Source of the DNA: Mycolicibacterium palauense
Lineage (GTDB): Bacteria > Actinomycetota > Actinomycetes > Mycobacteriales > Mycobacteriaceae
Direction of reading: 5' to 3'
DNA length: 64,000 bases
Assembly (NCBI RefSeq): GCF_002592005.1
Contig: NZ_NVQF01000026.1
Span: 1-64,000, forward strand
Position 1 is the stretch's first letter; each line of letters opens with the position of its first letter. The translations under genes and the position numbers were made by a program. Below the pieces are notes generated by a model, which saw only the letters and a list, made by a program, of their open reading frames with translations, was not told the origin of the DNA and made no database searches. Of the stretch, positions 7,161 to 16,938 are shown in pieces.

Positions 7161-7699
7161 GCACCGCGGTCGGGGTCGGCGCCGCCACCCGCGCCGACGT
7201 TCCCGAACTCTCCGCGCTCGCCGCACGCACCTTCCCGCTGGCCTGCCCGCCGTCGTCCACATCGGACAATGTCGCGGCGTTCATCGCCGCGAACCTCTCG
7301 ACGGACCGCTTCGCCGCCTACCTCGCCGACCCCGACCGGGCGGTCCTGGTGGCGCGGGCCGGCGACGATCCCGCGATCCTGGGTTACGCGATGCTCGTGG
7401 ACGGCGTGCCCGACGACCCCGATGTGCAGCGGGCGGTGACGGTGCGGCCCTCGGCGGAGCTGTCGAAGATCTACGTCGCACCCGAGGTGCACGGGGCCGG
7501 GGTGGCCGCCGCGCTGATGGCCGCCGCCGTCGAGTACGCGCGCCGCGGCGGCGCGCGCAGCGTCTGGCTCGGGGTCAACCAGCAGAACCAACGGGCGCAA
7601 CGCTTCTACGGCAAGCAGGGGTTCACCGTGGCCGGCGCCAAGACGTTTCAGCTCGGCACCGAGGTCGAGCACGACTACGTGATGACGCGCCCCCTCTAG
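7148..7699 (+). CDS. GNAT-family N-acetyltransferase (Rv2669-like)
   Basis: A 183-residue protein with the GNAT fold: ELSKIYVAPEVHGAGVAAAL carries the acetyl-CoA-binding R/Q-x-x-G-x-G/A loop in the form VHGAGVAAA, followed by WLGVNQQNQRAQRFYGKQGF, the typical beta5-alpha4 segment with Asn and Tyr. The GTG at 7148 overlaps the previous gene and is the first in-frame start that gives a sensible N-terminus. Position matches Rv2669. Substrate (small molecule or peptide N-terminus) unknown. Confidence 0.85.
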   Translation: MEPLSTAVGVGAATRADVPELSALAARTFPLACPPSSTSDNVAAFIAANLSTDRFAAYLADPDRAVLVARAGDDPAILGYAMLVDGVPDDPDVQRAVTVRPSAELSKIYVAPEVHGAGVAAALMAAAVEYARRGGARSVWLGVNQQNQRAQRFYGKQGFTVAGAKTFQLGTEVEHDYVMTRPL

Positions 7700-7726
7700 C
7701 GGACCCGGCGGCGGCCCCGCAATGAC

Positions 7727-8794
7727 TCAGCTCGCCATGCCCGCCGCGGTCAGCGCGAGCAGCCGCGACGTGGCGCGCAGGTACTTCTTGCGGTAGCCAC
7801 CGGCCAGCATCTCCTCACTGAACACGGTGTCGAGTTTGGCCCCCGAGGCCACCACCGGGATGCCCGCGTCGTAGAGCCGGTCAGTCAGCGCCACCAACCG
7901 CAGCGCGACGTTCTGGTCGTCGAGCTCGTGCACACCGGTCAGGAACACCTCGGTCACACCCTCGATCAGGGTCAGATAGCGCGACGGGTGCATGGTGGCC
8001 AGATGCGTGCACAGGGTGTCGAATTCGTCGAGGGTGGCCCCGGGCACCGTCGCGGCGCGCTCGGCCACCTGATCGTCGGTCAGCGGTTCCGGTGCCGGCG
8101 GCAACCCGCGGTGGCGGTAGTCGGGACCCTCGATGCGCACGGTGGTGAAAATCTCTGCCAGCGTGTTGATCTCACGCAGGAAGTCCTGTGCGGCGAACCG
8201 GCCCTCGCCGAGCTGCTCGGGCAGCGTGTTCGACGTCGCCGCCACCGACACCCCCCGCTCCACCAACTGTGACAGCATCCGCGAGACCAGGGTGGTGTTG
8301 CCCGGATCGTCGAGTTCGAACTCGTCGATGCACACCACCAGGTACTGGCCCAGCAGGTCGATGCACTCCACGAAGCCGAACACCCCGGCCAGCTGGGTGA
8401 GCTCACCGAAGGTGGCGAACGCCGTGGGCGCCAGCTGCCGGTCGCTCAGGGAGTAGTACGTCGAGGCCAGCAGGTGCGTCTTGCCGACGCCGAATCCCCC
8501 GTCCAGGTACAGCCCCACCCCGGGCAGCACCTCACGCTTGCCGAAGAGCTTCTTCTTGCCCTCCCGGCGGGTCACCGCCTCCTCGCAGAAACGCCGGCAG
8601 AATCCGACCGCGGCCGCCTGGGTGGGCTCGGCCGGGTCGGGCCGGTAGCTGTCGAAACTGACCTCGGTGAACGTCGGCGGAGGGACCAACTGGGCGATCA
8701 ACCGCTCCGGGGAGACCGTCGGGTGCCGGCTGGAAAGCCGGGCGACCCCCTCGGTGTCGCGGTCCGCCTGGGCATCGGAGGAGAGGGCGGGCAT
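7727..8794 (-). CDS. zapE: ZapE/AFG1-family ATPase
   Basis: A 355-residue AFG1-like P-loop ATPase. Walker A is GGFGVGKTH (99-107) and Walker B is VVCIDEFE (153-160), followed by the sensor-like AATSNTLPEQLGEG and the arginine-containing FLREINTLAEIF. In E. coli ZapE associates with the division ring; AFG1 relatives also assist turnover of membrane proteins. The homologue here corresponds to Rv2670c. It is divergently transcribed from the RibD-like gene with only 34 bases between starts, so the two promoters must overlap. Confidence 0.9.
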   Translation of the reverse strand: MPALSSDAQADRDTEGVARLSSRHPTVSPERLIAQLVPPPTFTEVSFDSYRPDPAEPTQAAAVGFCRRFCEEAVTRREGKKKLFGKREVLPGVGLYLDGGFGVGKTHLLASTYYSLSDRQLAPTAFATFGELTQLAGVFGFVECIDLLGQYLVVCIDEFELDDPGNTTLVSRMLSQLVERGVSVAATSNTLPEQLGEGRFAAQDFLREINTLAEIFTTVRIEGPDYRHRGLPPAPEPLTDDQVAERAATVPGATLDEFDTLCTHLATMHPSRYLTLIEGVTEVFLTGVHELDDQNVALRLVALTDRLYDAGIPVVASGAKLDTVFSEEMLAGGYRKKYLRATSRLLALTAAGMAS

Positions 8795-8828
8795 GGGGGC
8801 ACTTTAGCCACGTGCTGCAATCGTGTTC

Positions 8829-9626
8829 ATGGCCGAACCCGCCGCTGGGACACAGCTCACACTGCTCGGCTCCACCGAGCCCGTCGACGACGACCGCCTG
8901 GCCGAGCTCTACGCCTATCCCCCGGCCGACCCGTCCGACGGCGGCCGGTGCTGGGTGCGGTCGAACTTCATCGCCAGCCTCGACGGGGCCGCCACCCTGT
9001 ACGGCAGATCCGGTGACCTGGCCGGCCCCGGCGACCGCGCCCTGTTCCAGATGATGCGGGAGCTCGCCGATGTCGTGCTGGTCGGGGCGGGCACCATCCG
9101 CGTGGAGAACTACTCCGGTGTGCAGCTGGGCGCCAGCCAGCGCGAGGCCCGCCGGGGCCGCGGCCAGTCCGAGGTCCCGCCCGTCGCGATCGTCACCCAG
9201 TCCGGCCGGCTGGACCGCGACCTGCGGGTCTTCACCAACACCGAGGTGCCGCCCCTGGTGCTGACCTGCACCGACTCCGTTCCCGAGGCCACCGCCCGGC
9301 TCGGCGGCCACGCCGAGGTGATCGACAGCTCCGGAGCGCATCCCTCGGCCGTGGACCCGGAGGCCGCATTGCACGCGCTGGCCACCCGTGGGCTGCTGCG
9401 GGTGCTGACCGAGGGCGGACCGACACTGCAGGGCGCCCTGGTCGAGCAGGGACTGCTCGACGAGCTCTGCCTGACCGTCGCCCCGGTGATCGTCGCCGGC
9501 GACGCCCGGCGCATCACCCACGCGCCCCTGGAGAAAACCATCTCGATGCGGCGGGCCCACCTGCTGAGCGACGAGGCCGGCTACCTCTACAGCCGCTACG
9601 TGCGCGACGGTGAGGCCGGGGCCTAG
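8829..9626 (+). CDS. RibD C-terminal-type reductase (Rv2671-like)
   Basis: A 265-residue pyrimidine/dihydrofolate-type NADPH reductase domain: RSNFIASLDGAATLYGRSG, ELADVVLVGAGTIRVENYSG and LRVLTEGGPTLQGALVEQGL are the RibD_C hallmarks (SLDG, GxxTxxxE/N, EGGPxLxxxL). The deaminase half of bifunctional RibD is absent. The M. tuberculosis homologue Rv2671 has been reported to work as a dihydrofolate-reductase analogue linked to para-aminosalicylate resistance, so the true substrate may not be a riboflavin intermediate. ATG 8829 is chosen; GTG 8823 is in frame. Confidence 0.85.
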   Translation: MAEPAAGTQLTLLGSTEPVDDDRLAELYAYPPADPSDGGRCWVRSNFIASLDGAATLYGRSGDLAGPGDRALFQMMRELADVVLVGAGTIRVENYSGVQLGASQREARRGRGQSEVPPVAIVTQSGRLDRDLRVFTNTEVPPLVLTCTDSVPEATARLGGHAEVIDSSGAHPSAVDPEAALHALATRGLLRVLTEGGPTLQGALVEQGLLDELCLTVAPVIVAGDARRITHAPLEKTISMRRAHLLSDEAGYLYSRYVRDGEAGA

Positions 9627-9724
9627 TTGGGGATCCACGGCATCCCCCGCTGGTGGTGGCGCCGGCCGGCACGCCCGGCGGCAGGCACACGGGCACGCGG
9701 GCGCCGATCGCTAGTGTGGGCAGC

Positions 9725-11290
9725 ATGAGTCGACGCGTCCAGTTCGTCATCGCGGTCGCCGCGGTGACCGCGGTCGTCGCCGGCTGCGCCCCGGGACTGG
9801 CCGCCAACCCCCGGTATGCGACCGACACCGGCCACGGCGATCAGTCCGGTGACACCACCACGACACCGACGGCGCCCCCGGGTCCCCCGCCGATCGCCGC
9901 CCCCAAGAACGATCTGTCGTGGCGCGAATGCACCTCCCAGGTGTTCGGGGAGGCGTCGCTGACCGCGCCCCCGGGGGTGACCCTCGACTGCGCCAGCTAC
10001 GACGCCGACCTGGACCCGATCGCCGGGGCCACCGGCACCATCAGCATCGGGGTGGTGCGCGCCCGCAGCGTGAGCACCCCGGCCGACGCGGGTCCCCTGG
10101 TGTACACCACCGGATCCGACATCGCCACGTCGCGCCAGCTTCCGGCGTGGCTGGTGCGCTCCGGCCCCGACGTGCTCAAGGCCCACCCGATCGTCGCCGT
10201 CGACCGCCGCGGCATGGGAATGTCGAGCCCCGTCGACTGTCGAGACCTGTTCGACCGTCAGGAGATGCGCGACCAGGCGCAGTTCGAACCCGGCAACGAC
10301 CCGGTGGCCAACCTCGGCGACATCACGATGACCGCCACCACCAGTTGCACCGACACCATCGCCCCCGGTGACTCGGCGTATGACAACAGGCACGCCGCCG
10401 AGGATCTGGAACGGCTGCGCAGCACCTGGGACGTCCCGGCGCTGGCGCTGGTCGGGGTCGGCAACGGCGCCCAGGTGGCGCTGGCCTACGCCGGTTCGCA
10501 CCCCGACAAGGTCGCGCGGCTGGTGCTGGACTCCCCGATCGCCCCCGGCGTCAACGCCGAGGCCGAGGCCGAGCAGGCGGTCCAGGGTCAACAGGCCGCG
10601 CTGGACAGCTTCGCCGAGCAGTGCCTGGCCACCAACTGCGCCCTGGGTCCCGACCCGAAGGGCGCGGTGGACGCCCTGCTGACCGCTGCCGGCCAGGGCC
10701 GCGGGCCCGGCGGCGAATCGGTGGCGGCGCTGGCCAACGCCATCATCACCGCGCTGGGTTTCCCCGACTCCGACCGGGTCACCAGCACCAGCCGGCTGGC
10801 CTCCATCCTGGCAGCGGCCCGCGCCGGTGACGACGGGCCGCTGACCGCGCTGATGAATCGGGCCGAGACCGAACGGGAGACCGACGGCCAGTTCATCAAC
10901 CGCTGCAGCGACGCCCTGAACCGGCCCACACCCGACCGGGTCCGGGAGCTGGTGGTCGCCTGGGGTAAGCAGTACCCCCAGTTCGGGACCGTGGCCGCGC
11001 TGAACCTGGTCAAGTGCCTGCACTGGCCGAGCGGGTCGGCGCCCGAGCCGCCGCAGAACCTCAAGGTCAACGTGCTGCTGATGGGGGGCCGCAACGACCC
11101 GATCGTCGGCTCGGAAGGCGTGGCAGCCACCGCCGCCACCATCATCAACGCCGGCGCGACCAGCCGACGGGTGATGTGGCAGGGCATCGGCCACGGGGTG
11201 AGCACCTACTCCGACTGCGCGATCCCGCCGCTGGTCAACTATCTGGACACCGGCGACGTGCCCTCCACCGACACCTTCTGCCCCGCCTGA
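9725..11290 (+). CDS. secreted S33/TAP-like alpha/beta hydrolase lipoprotein lacking the nucleophilic Ser (Rv2672-like)
   Basis: A 521-residue exported protein. Signal peptide and lipobox VVAGC place a lipidated Cys near residue 21, followed by a Thr/Pro-rich linker. The body is a peptidase-S33/TAP-like hydrolase: HPIVAVDRRGMGMSS (oxyanion-side strand), HAAEDLERLRSTWDVP, GRNDPIVG (Asp458) and GIGHGVSTYSDCAI (His490). At the nucleophile elbow, however, the sequence is ALVGVGNGAQVALAYA, so the G-x-S-x-G serine is replaced by Gly246. Asp and His are kept. Either it is a pseudo-enzyme that binds peptides, or it uses another nucleophile. Position matches Rv2672. Confidence 0.85.
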   Translation: MSRRVQFVIAVAAVTAVVAGCAPGLAANPRYATDTGHGDQSGDTTTTPTAPPGPPPIAAPKNDLSWRECTSQVFGEASLTAPPGVTLDCASYDADLDPIAGATGTISIGVVRARSVSTPADAGPLVYTTGSDIATSRQLPAWLVRSGPDVLKAHPIVAVDRRGMGMSSPVDCRDLFDRQEMRDQAQFEPGNDPVANLGDITMTATTSCTDTIAPGDSAYDNRHAAEDLERLRSTWDVPALALVGVGNGAQVALAYAGSHPDKVARLVLDSPIAPGVNAEAEAEQAVQGQQAALDSFAEQCLATNCALGPDPKGAVDALLTAAGQGRGPGGESVAALANAIITALGFPDSDRVTSTSRLASILAAARAGDDGPLTALMNRAETERETDGQFINRCSDALNRPTPDRVRELVVAWGKQYPQFGTVAALNLVKCLHWPSGSAPEPPQNLKVNVLLMGGRNDPIVGSEGVAATAATIINAGATSRRVMWQGIGHGVSTYSDCAIPPLVNYLDTGDVPSTDTFCPA

Positions 11291-11328
11291 CACGCCCGGG
11301 CGCGGCGCCGGTGTACGGTGCGCACGTG

Positions 11329-12630
11329 ATGGAAGCCGAGTCGACGACCTCCACCGGGCGGCGCAGCCCCCGCCGGGCGCTGCTGGCCGCGTTTCGTCCG
11401 CGCACCAGCGCCCCCGACACCGCCACCGTGCTGCGGTCGGTCCTGTGGCCGATCGCGATCATGTCGATCATCCACCGCAGCTACGTGCTGGCGTCCAACG
11501 GCTACATCACCAACGACTTCGCCCCGGTCTACCGCGCCGTCGTCCGGATGAAGCTGGGACTGCCGGTCTACGACGAGAACTTCGCCTTCGTCGACCCGCA
11601 CTATCTGTACCCCCCGGGCGGCACCCTGCTGCTCTATCCGTTCGCCTACGTACCCGAAGAGGCCTCCCGCAACTGGTACATCTTCTTGAACACGGTCGCC
11701 ATCCTGGTGGCGGCCTATCTGCTGCTGCGGCTGTTCAACTACACCCTGGCCTCGGTGGCCGCGCCGGCGCTGATCGCCGCGATGTTCGTCACCGAATCGG
11801 TCACCAGCACATTGGTGTTCACCAACATCAACGGGTTCATCCTGGTGCTGGAGGTGCTGTTCTTCCGCTGGCTGCTCGACGGCCGCACCAATCGGGAGTG
11901 GCTGGCCGGGGTGGCGGTGGGGCTGACACTGGTGGTCAAGCCGTCACTGGCTCCGCTGCTGCTGCTCCCGCTGCTGAACCGGCAGTGGCGCGCGCTGGTG
12001 CCGGCCTTCGGCGTGCCGCTGCTGTTCAACCTGGCGGCCTGGCCGCTGATCGTCGACCCGATGGACTTCGTGCGCCGCACCGTGCCCTACATCCTGGGGA
12101 CCCGCGACTACTTCAACTCCTCCATCCTGGGCAACGGCATCTACTACGGGCTGCCGATGTGGCTGATCGTGCTGATGCGAGTCCTGTTCCTGCTCTTGGC
12201 GATCGGCAGCCTCTGGCTGTTGTACCGCTACTACCGCACGCGCGATCCGCTGTTTTGGATGTTGACCTCCTCCGGGGTGCTGCTCACCGCGTCGTTCCTG
12301 GTGTTCTCGCTGGGCCAGGCCTACTACTCGATGATGCTGTTCCCGTTCCTGATGACGGTGGTGCTGCCCAATTCGGTGATCCGCAACTGGCCGGCCTGGC
12401 TGGCGATCTACGGGTTCTTGACCATGGACCGCTGGCTGATGTGGCACTGGCCCACCACCGGCCGCTACCTGGAGTACATGAAGATCACCTACGGCTGGTC
12501 GCTTCTGCTCGTCGTGGTGTTCTGCGTGCTGTATTTCCGCTACCTGGACGCCAAGTCGGAGGGCCGACTCGGCGACGGCATCGATCCTGCGTGGCTGACC
12601 TCGGCGCGGCGCGATAGCGTAGACGCATGA
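11329..12630 (+). CDS. aftC: alpha-(1->3)-arabinofuranosyltransferase AftC
   Basis: A 433-residue polytopic membrane glycosyltransferase (GT-C fold, about ten membrane helices) equal in length to M. tuberculosis AftC (Rv2673). The first extracellular loop has the expected acidic site in NGYITNDFAPVYRAVVRMKL and the later LPVYDENFAFVDPHYLYPPG. AftC adds alpha-1,3-linked arabinofuranose branches to arabinogalactan and lipoarabinomannan using decaprenyl-phosphoryl-arabinose. ATG 11329 directly follows an in-frame GTG. Its TGA overlaps the msrB ATG, making a two-gene unit. Confidence 0.92.
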   Translation: MEAESTTSTGRRSPRRALLAAFRPRTSAPDTATVLRSVLWPIAIMSIIHRSYVLASNGYITNDFAPVYRAVVRMKLGLPVYDENFAFVDPHYLYPPGGTLLLYPFAYVPEEASRNWYIFLNTVAILVAAYLLLRLFNYTLASVAAPALIAAMFVTESVTSTLVFTNINGFILVLEVLFFRWLLDGRTNREWLAGVAVGLTLVVKPSLAPLLLLPLLNRQWRALVPAFGVPLLFNLAAWPLIVDPMDFVRRTVPYILGTRDYFNSSILGNGIYYGLPMWLIVLMRVLFLLLAIGSLWLLYRYYRTRDPLFWMLTSSGVLLTASFLVFSLGQAYYSMMLFPFLMTVVLPNSVIRNWPAWLAIYGFLTMDRWLMWHWPTTGRYLEYMKITYGWSLLLVVVFCVLYFRYLDAKSEGRLGDGIDPAWLTSARRDSVDA

Positions 12631-13052
12631 GTGAGCACTACACAGACCTTCCTCCGGCCAAGGTCGAACTCACCGAGGACGAATGGCGAGCCAAGCTCAC
12701 CCCCGCGGAGTACGCGGTGCTGCGCGAGGCCGGGACCGAACGGCCGGGTACCGGTGAGTACACCGACGTCCACACCGAGGGGATCTATCAGTGCCGCGCC
12801 TGTGGCGCCGAGTTGTTCCGCAGCACTGAGAAATTCGATTCGCACTGCGGGTGGCCGTCGTTCTTCGACCCGTCGCACTCCGATGCGGTGATCCTGCGGC
12901 CCGACGCCTCCCACGGCATGCACCGGGTCGAGGTGCTGTGCGCCAGCTGCCACAGTCACCTGGGGCACGTGTTCGGCGGCGAGGGCTACCCGACCCCCAC
13001 CGACCAGCGTTACTGCATCAACTCCATCTCACTGAAGCTGCTGCCGAGCTGA
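12627..13052 (+). CDS. msrB: peptide-methionine (R)-S-oxide reductase MsrB
   Basis: A 141-residue enzyme that reduces methionine-R-sulfoxide in proteins. It has the full family pattern: two zinc-binding CxxC pairs (YQCRACGAELF and VLCASCHSHLGHVF), FDSHCGWPSFFDP, and the catalytic RYCINSISL with Cys130. It lies four bases inside the end of aftC (ATGA overlap), so it depends on that transcript. The corresponding M. tuberculosis gene is Rv2674. Confidence 0.95.
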   Translation: MSEHYTDLPPAKVELTEDEWRAKLTPAEYAVLREAGTERPGTGEYTDVHTEGIYQCRACGAELFRSTEKFDSHCGWPSFFDPSHSDAVILRPDASHGMHRVEVLCASCHSHLGHVFGGEGYPTPTDQRYCINSISLKLLPS

Positions 13053-13065
13053 CCCGCGGCCCCGG

Positions 13066-13770
13066 TCAGGGCAGCGCGTTGACCAGCTGTTCCACCCCGA
13101 CGCGCGGACCGGTGAAGAACGGGGTCTCCTCGCGGACGTGCCGACGCGCCTCGGTGGCCCGCAGGTCGCGCATCAGGTCGACGATCCGGTACAGCTCGGG
13201 AGCCTCGAAGGCCAGCAGCCACTCGTAGTCGCCGAGCGCGAACGCCGGGACGGTGTTGGCCCGGACGTCCTTGTACCCGCGGGCGGCCATGCCGTGGTCG
13301 GCCAGCATCTTTCGGCGATCCTCGTCGGGCAGCAGGTACCAGTCCAGCGACCGGACGAACGGATAGACGCAGACGTAGTTTCCGGGCTCCTCACCGGCGA
13401 GGAACGCGGGGACGTGGCTCTTGTTGAACTCGGCGGGGCGGTGCAGCGCCACGCTGCTCCACACCGGCTTGCTCGAGCGCCCCAGCGTGGTGGTGCGCCG
13501 GAAGTCGGCGTAGGTGGCCTGCAGGTCTTCGACGCGTTCGGCGTGGGTCCAGAACATGAAGTCCGCGTCGGCGCGCATCCCGGCCACGTCGTAGAGGCCG
13601 CGGACGACGACGCCCTTGTCCTCCTGCTGCTTGAGGAACGTCGCGGTCTCGTCGGCGATCCGGTCCCGGTCGGCCTGGTCGCTGGGCAGCACACCCGGAT
13701 CAACGGCGAACACCGAGAACATCAGGTAGCGGACGGTGGCGTTGATCGCATCGAAATCCAAGCGGGCCAT
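13066..13770 (-). CDS. hemQ: heme synthase/coproheme decarboxylase HemQ
   Basis: A 234-residue chlorite-dismutase-fold protein. In Actinobacteria HemQ (ChdC) performs the last step of the coproporphyrin-dependent heme pathway, decarboxylating coproheme to heme b. Characteristic segments are [40 protein letters not shown] and [20 protein letters not shown]. It is the last gene of the minus-strand hemE-hemG-hemQ unit. The M. tuberculosis equivalent is Rv2676c; the intervening Rv2675c is not present here. Confidence 0.92.
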   Translation of the reverse strand: MARLDFDAINATVRYLMFSVFAVDPGVLPSDQADRDRIADETATFLKQQEDKGVVVRGLYDVAGMRADADFMFWTHAERVEDLQATYADFRRTTTLGRSSKPVWSSVALHRPAEFNKSHVPAFLAGEEPGNYVCVYPFVRSLDWYLLPDEDRRKMLADHGMAARGYKDVRANTVPAFALGDYEWLLAFEAPELYRIVDLMRDLRATEARRHVREETPFFTGPRVGVEQLVNALP

Positions 13771-13845
13771 GGCATCAATGGTGCCACGGCGCGCCGTGGG
13801 CGCCGACCGCGGGCCCCGGGCGTCCCGCCGGGTCCCGGCGGGTGA

Positions 13846-15198
13846 TCACGCGGGCCGGGGCGCCGTCAGCTCGGCGACCGCGCGCCCGGCCGCGCCGATG
13901 CAGGCGGGCACCCCGATCCCGTCGAGATAGCTGCCGGCCAGCACCAGGCCGGGCGGCAGCCCGGCGCGCAGCTCGGCGACCAGCGTGGCATGGCCGGGGC
14001 CGTACTGCGGCATGGCCTCCAGCCAGCGGTGCACGCAGACGTCCACCGGATCGACCTCGACGTCGAACAGGGTCGCGAGGTCCGACAGCGCCCAGGCCAG
14101 CAGCTGCTCGTCGGAGGTGTCGCGGGCGGTGTCGTCGCCGAACCGGCCGAAGGACAGCCGCAGCAGTTCGACGTTGCCGCCGCGCCCCCACTTGCGGCTG
14201 GAGAGGGTGACCGCCTTGGCGTGCAGCCGCTCACCGCTGGCCACCAGCACCCCGGACTGCTGCGGCAGCGGGGTGCCGCCGGGCACCGCGAGGGCCACCA
14301 CCGCCGACGACGCGGTGGTGATGCGGCTGGCCGCCGCCGCGGTGCGCGGTGCCACCGCGGCGACCAGCCGGGCCATCCGGGGTGCGGGCAGCGCGAGGAC
14401 GACACCGTCGGCGTGGCACACCGCGCCCTCGTCGTCGCGCAGAACCCAGCCGTGCCCGTCGCGTTCGAGGCGTTCGACCGCGGTGGCCCGCCAGCGGAAC
14501 CGGCCCTGGCCGATCAGCTCGTCCACCAGCACCCGGTAGCCGCCGTCGACGGCGCCGAACACCGGCCCACCGGGGTTCGGCGGCAGCACCGTGCGCACCG
14601 CCTCGGTCAGGCTGGTCGCACCCCGGTCCAGGGCGGCGGCCACCCCGGGCACCGCGGAGCGCAACCCGATCGTGGCCGCCGACCCGGCATACACCCCGGC
14701 CAGCATCGGATCCACCGACCGGGTCACCACCTGCGCGCCGAACCGGTCCCCGACCAGCCCGGCTACCGGCGGATCGGCGCCCGGGCGCCAGTCCAACGGG
14801 CGCGCCGGTTCGGACTCCATCCGCCCCAGCGTGGCCGCGTCGACCAGCCCCGACATCGACGGGGCCGAACTCGGGATGCCGTTGACGGTGCCGGCGGGCA
14901 GCGGGTGCAGCCGGGCCTGGCTGTAGATCAGCGGGCGGGCACCGGTGGTGCCGACCCGCCGCTCGGCCAGTCCCAGCTCGTCGAGCAGGTCGACCGCCTC
15001 GGGGCGGCGCACCACGAACGCCTCGGCGCCGACGTCCATCGGCTGGCCCCCGACCCGCTCGGTGCGCAGAATGCCGCCGAGCCGGTCGGCCGGGTCGAAC
15101 ACCGTGATCGCGGCGTCGCCCCCCAGCGCCCGGCGCAGCCGGTAGGCGGCGGTCAGGCCCGAGATGCCGCCACCGACAACACAGTAGGAACCACTCAC
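13846..15198 (-). CDS. hemG: coproporphyrinogen III/protoporphyrinogen oxidase
   Basis: A 450-residue FAD-dependent oxidase of the HemY/CgoX type. The N-terminal dinucleotide-binding motif is CVVGGGISGLTAAYRLRRAL, followed by LGGILRTERVGGQPMDVGAE, the usual FAD-contact loop. The C-terminal end carries VLAGSYLDGIGVPACIGAAG, which closes the FAD site. In actinobacteria it oxidises coproporphyrinogen III ahead of the ferrochelatase step. The GTG start lies eight bases from the hemE stop, indicating an operon. Equivalent to Rv2677c (hemY). Confidence 0.92.
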   Translation of the reverse strand: MSGSYCVVGGGISGLTAAYRLRRALGGDAAITVFDPADRLGGILRTERVGGQPMDVGAEAFVVRRPEAVDLLDELGLAERRVGTTGARPLIYSQARLHPLPAGTVNGIPSSAPSMSGLVDAATLGRMESEPARPLDWRPGADPPVAGLVGDRFGAQVVTRSVDPMLAGVYAGSAATIGLRSAVPGVAAALDRGATSLTEAVRTVLPPNPGGPVFGAVDGGYRVLVDELIGQGRFRWRATAVERLERDGHGWVLRDDEGAVCHADGVVLALPAPRMARLVAAVAPRTAAAASRITTASSAVVALAVPGGTPLPQQSGVLVASGERLHAKAVTLSSRKWGRGGNVELLRLSFGRFGDDTARDTSDEQLLAWALSDLATLFDVEVDPVDVCVHRWLEAMPQYGPGHATLVAELRAGLPPGLVLAGSYLDGIGVPACIGAAGRAVAELTAPRPA

Positions 15199-15205
15199 GA
15201 GCCGC

Positions 15206-16276
15206 TCACAGGGAATGCACCAGCGTCACCAGTTCGGTCACCAGATCCGGGTCGGTGCCGGGCAGCACCCCGTGACCGAGGTTGAACACGTGCCCGGCGG
15301 CCCCGGCGTCGAGTGCGCGGCGCCCGTCCTCGACCACCGCGCGGGCGCTGCGTTCGATGACCTCCCAGCCGGCGAACAGCACCACGGGGTCGAGGTTGCC
15401 CTGCAGGGCCGTGCCGGGCAGCACGCGGGTCGCCGCGTCGCTGAGCGCGGTGCGCCAGTCGACCCCGACGACCCGGGCGGGGGCGGGCCCAAGGGCCTCA
15501 CTCATGGCGCCGAGCAGCTCGGCGGTCCCCACCCCGAAGTGGGTCATGGGGATCCCGGCCTGGGCCAGTTCGGCGAACACCCGCTCCGAGTGGGGCAGCA
15601 CCGAGGCCCGGTAGTCGGCCAACGACAGCGTGCCCGCCCAGGAGTCGAACACCTGGATGGCGTCGACCCCGGCGTCGACCTGCACTTTCAGGAAGGCGAT
15701 GGTGATGTCGGTCAGCGCCGACATCAGCGCATGCCAGGTCTGCGGGTCGCCGAGCATCAGAGCCTTGGTGCGTTCGTGGTGCTTGCTGGGCCCGCCCTCG
15801 ACCAGGTAGGAGGCCAGGGTGAACGGGGCCCCGGCGAACCCGATCAGCGGGACGTCCCCGAGCTCCGCCACCAGCAGCTGCACGGCCCGGGCCACCGGGG
15901 CGACCTGCTCGGGCTGCAGCCGCGGCAGCGCCGCGACGTCCCCGGCGGTCCGCACCGGCTCGGCGATCACGGGGCCGACGTCGGGCACGATGTCGAGGTC
16001 GATGCCGGCACCGCGCAGCGGCACCACGATGTCGGAGAACAGGATCGCGGCGTCCACCTTGTGCCGCCGGACGGGCTGCAGGGTGATCTCGCAGACCAGC
16101 TCGGCGTCGAAACAGGCCTCCAGCATCCGGTGCTGAGCGCGCAGCGCCCGGTATTCGGGCAGCGACCGGCCCGCCTGACGCATGAACCACACCGGGGTCC
16201 GGGAGGGTTTGCGGCCGGAAGCGGCGGCCAGGTACGGCGACTCGGGCAGCGCGCGGCGGATGCTCACCGCGTCCAT
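15206..16276 (-). CDS. hemE: uroporphyrinogen decarboxylase HemE
   Basis: A 356-residue enzyme converting uroporphyrinogen III to coproporphyrinogen III. The signature [15 protein letters not shown] lies at residues 29-43; other conserved blocks are [35 protein letters not shown] and [16 protein letters not shown]. The ATG at 16276 matches the N-terminus of M. tuberculosis HemE ([14 protein letters not shown]); the frame remains open further upstream without a better start. It heads the hemE-hemG-hemQ operon and is divergent from the DUF3000 gene. Confidence 0.94.
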   Translation of the reverse strand: MDAVSIRRALPESPYLAAASGRKPSRTPVWFMRQAGRSLPEYRALRAQHRMLEACFDAELVCEITLQPVRRHKVDAAILFSDIVVPLRGAGIDLDIVPDVGPVIAEPVRTAGDVAALPRLQPEQVAPVARAVQLLVAELGDVPLIGFAGAPFTLASYLVEGGPSKHHERTKALMLGDPQTWHALMSALTDITIAFLKVQVDAGVDAIQVFDSWAGTLSLADYRASVLPHSERVFAELAQAGIPMTHFGVGTAELLGAMSEALGPAPARVVGVDWRTALSDAATRVLPGTALQGNLDPVVLFAGWEVIERSARAVVEDGRRALDAGAAGHVFNLGHGVLPGTDPDLVTELVTLVHSL

Positions 16277-16355
16277 GCTGCCATTGCGCACCGTCGGCCC
16301 CAAACCCGGCGCGCCTGCTCCCGTAGCTGCGCCGATGGGTCTAGCGTGAATTGGT

Positions 16356-16937
16356 GTGACCTCTGCCGAACCGGCTGAATTCCGGTCCGCGGTGGCGGCG
16401 ATGAGCGCCGTGACCGTGCGGCCCGAGATCGAGCTGGGACCCATCCGCCCCCCGCAACGACTCGCGCCCTACAGCTATGCGGTCGGCGCCGAGGTCAGGC
16501 ATCCCGAGGTGCCCGACGTCCCCGAACAGTCCGACGGTGACGCGTTCGGCCGGCTGATCCTGCTGCACGACCCCGAAGGGTCCGACGCCTGGGACGGCAC
16601 GATGCGCCTGGTCGCCTACATCCAGGCCGACCTGGACTCCAGCGAGGCGATCGATCCGCTGCTGCCGGAGGTGGCGTGGAGTTGGCTGGTCGACGCGTTG
16701 GAGACACGGGCAGACCACTTCACCGCGCTCGGGGGCACCGTGACGGCGACGACCTCGGTCCGCTACGGCGACATCTCCGGCCCTCCGCGGGCCCACCAGC
16801 TCGAACTGCGGGCGTCCTGGACGGCCACCACGCTCGAACTGGGCTTCCATGTGCAGGCCTTCTGCGAGGTGCTCGAGCATGCCGCCGGCCTGCCGCCGGT
16901 GGGTGTCACCGACCTCGGGTCACGGTCGCGCGCCTGA
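16356..16937 (+). CDS. DUF3000-family protein (Rv2680-like)
   Basis: A 193-residue actinobacterial protein of the DUF3000 family: [34 protein letters not shown] and [20 protein letters not shown] are the conserved blocks. No signal peptide or membrane helix. It is almost always found immediately upstream of the RNase D-like gene, as here (one base between its TGA and the next ATG), suggesting a role in RNA processing, but its activity is unknown. Confidence 0.88.
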   Translation: MTSAEPAEFRSAVAAMSAVTVRPEIELGPIRPPQRLAPYSYAVGAEVRHPEVPDVPEQSDGDAFGRLILLHDPEGSDAWDGTMRLVAYIQADLDSSEAIDPLLPEVAWSWLVDALETRADHFTALGGTVTATTSVRYGDISGPPRAHQLELRASWTATTLELGFHVQAFCEVLEHAAGLPPVGVTDLGSRSRA

Positions 16938-16938
16938 G

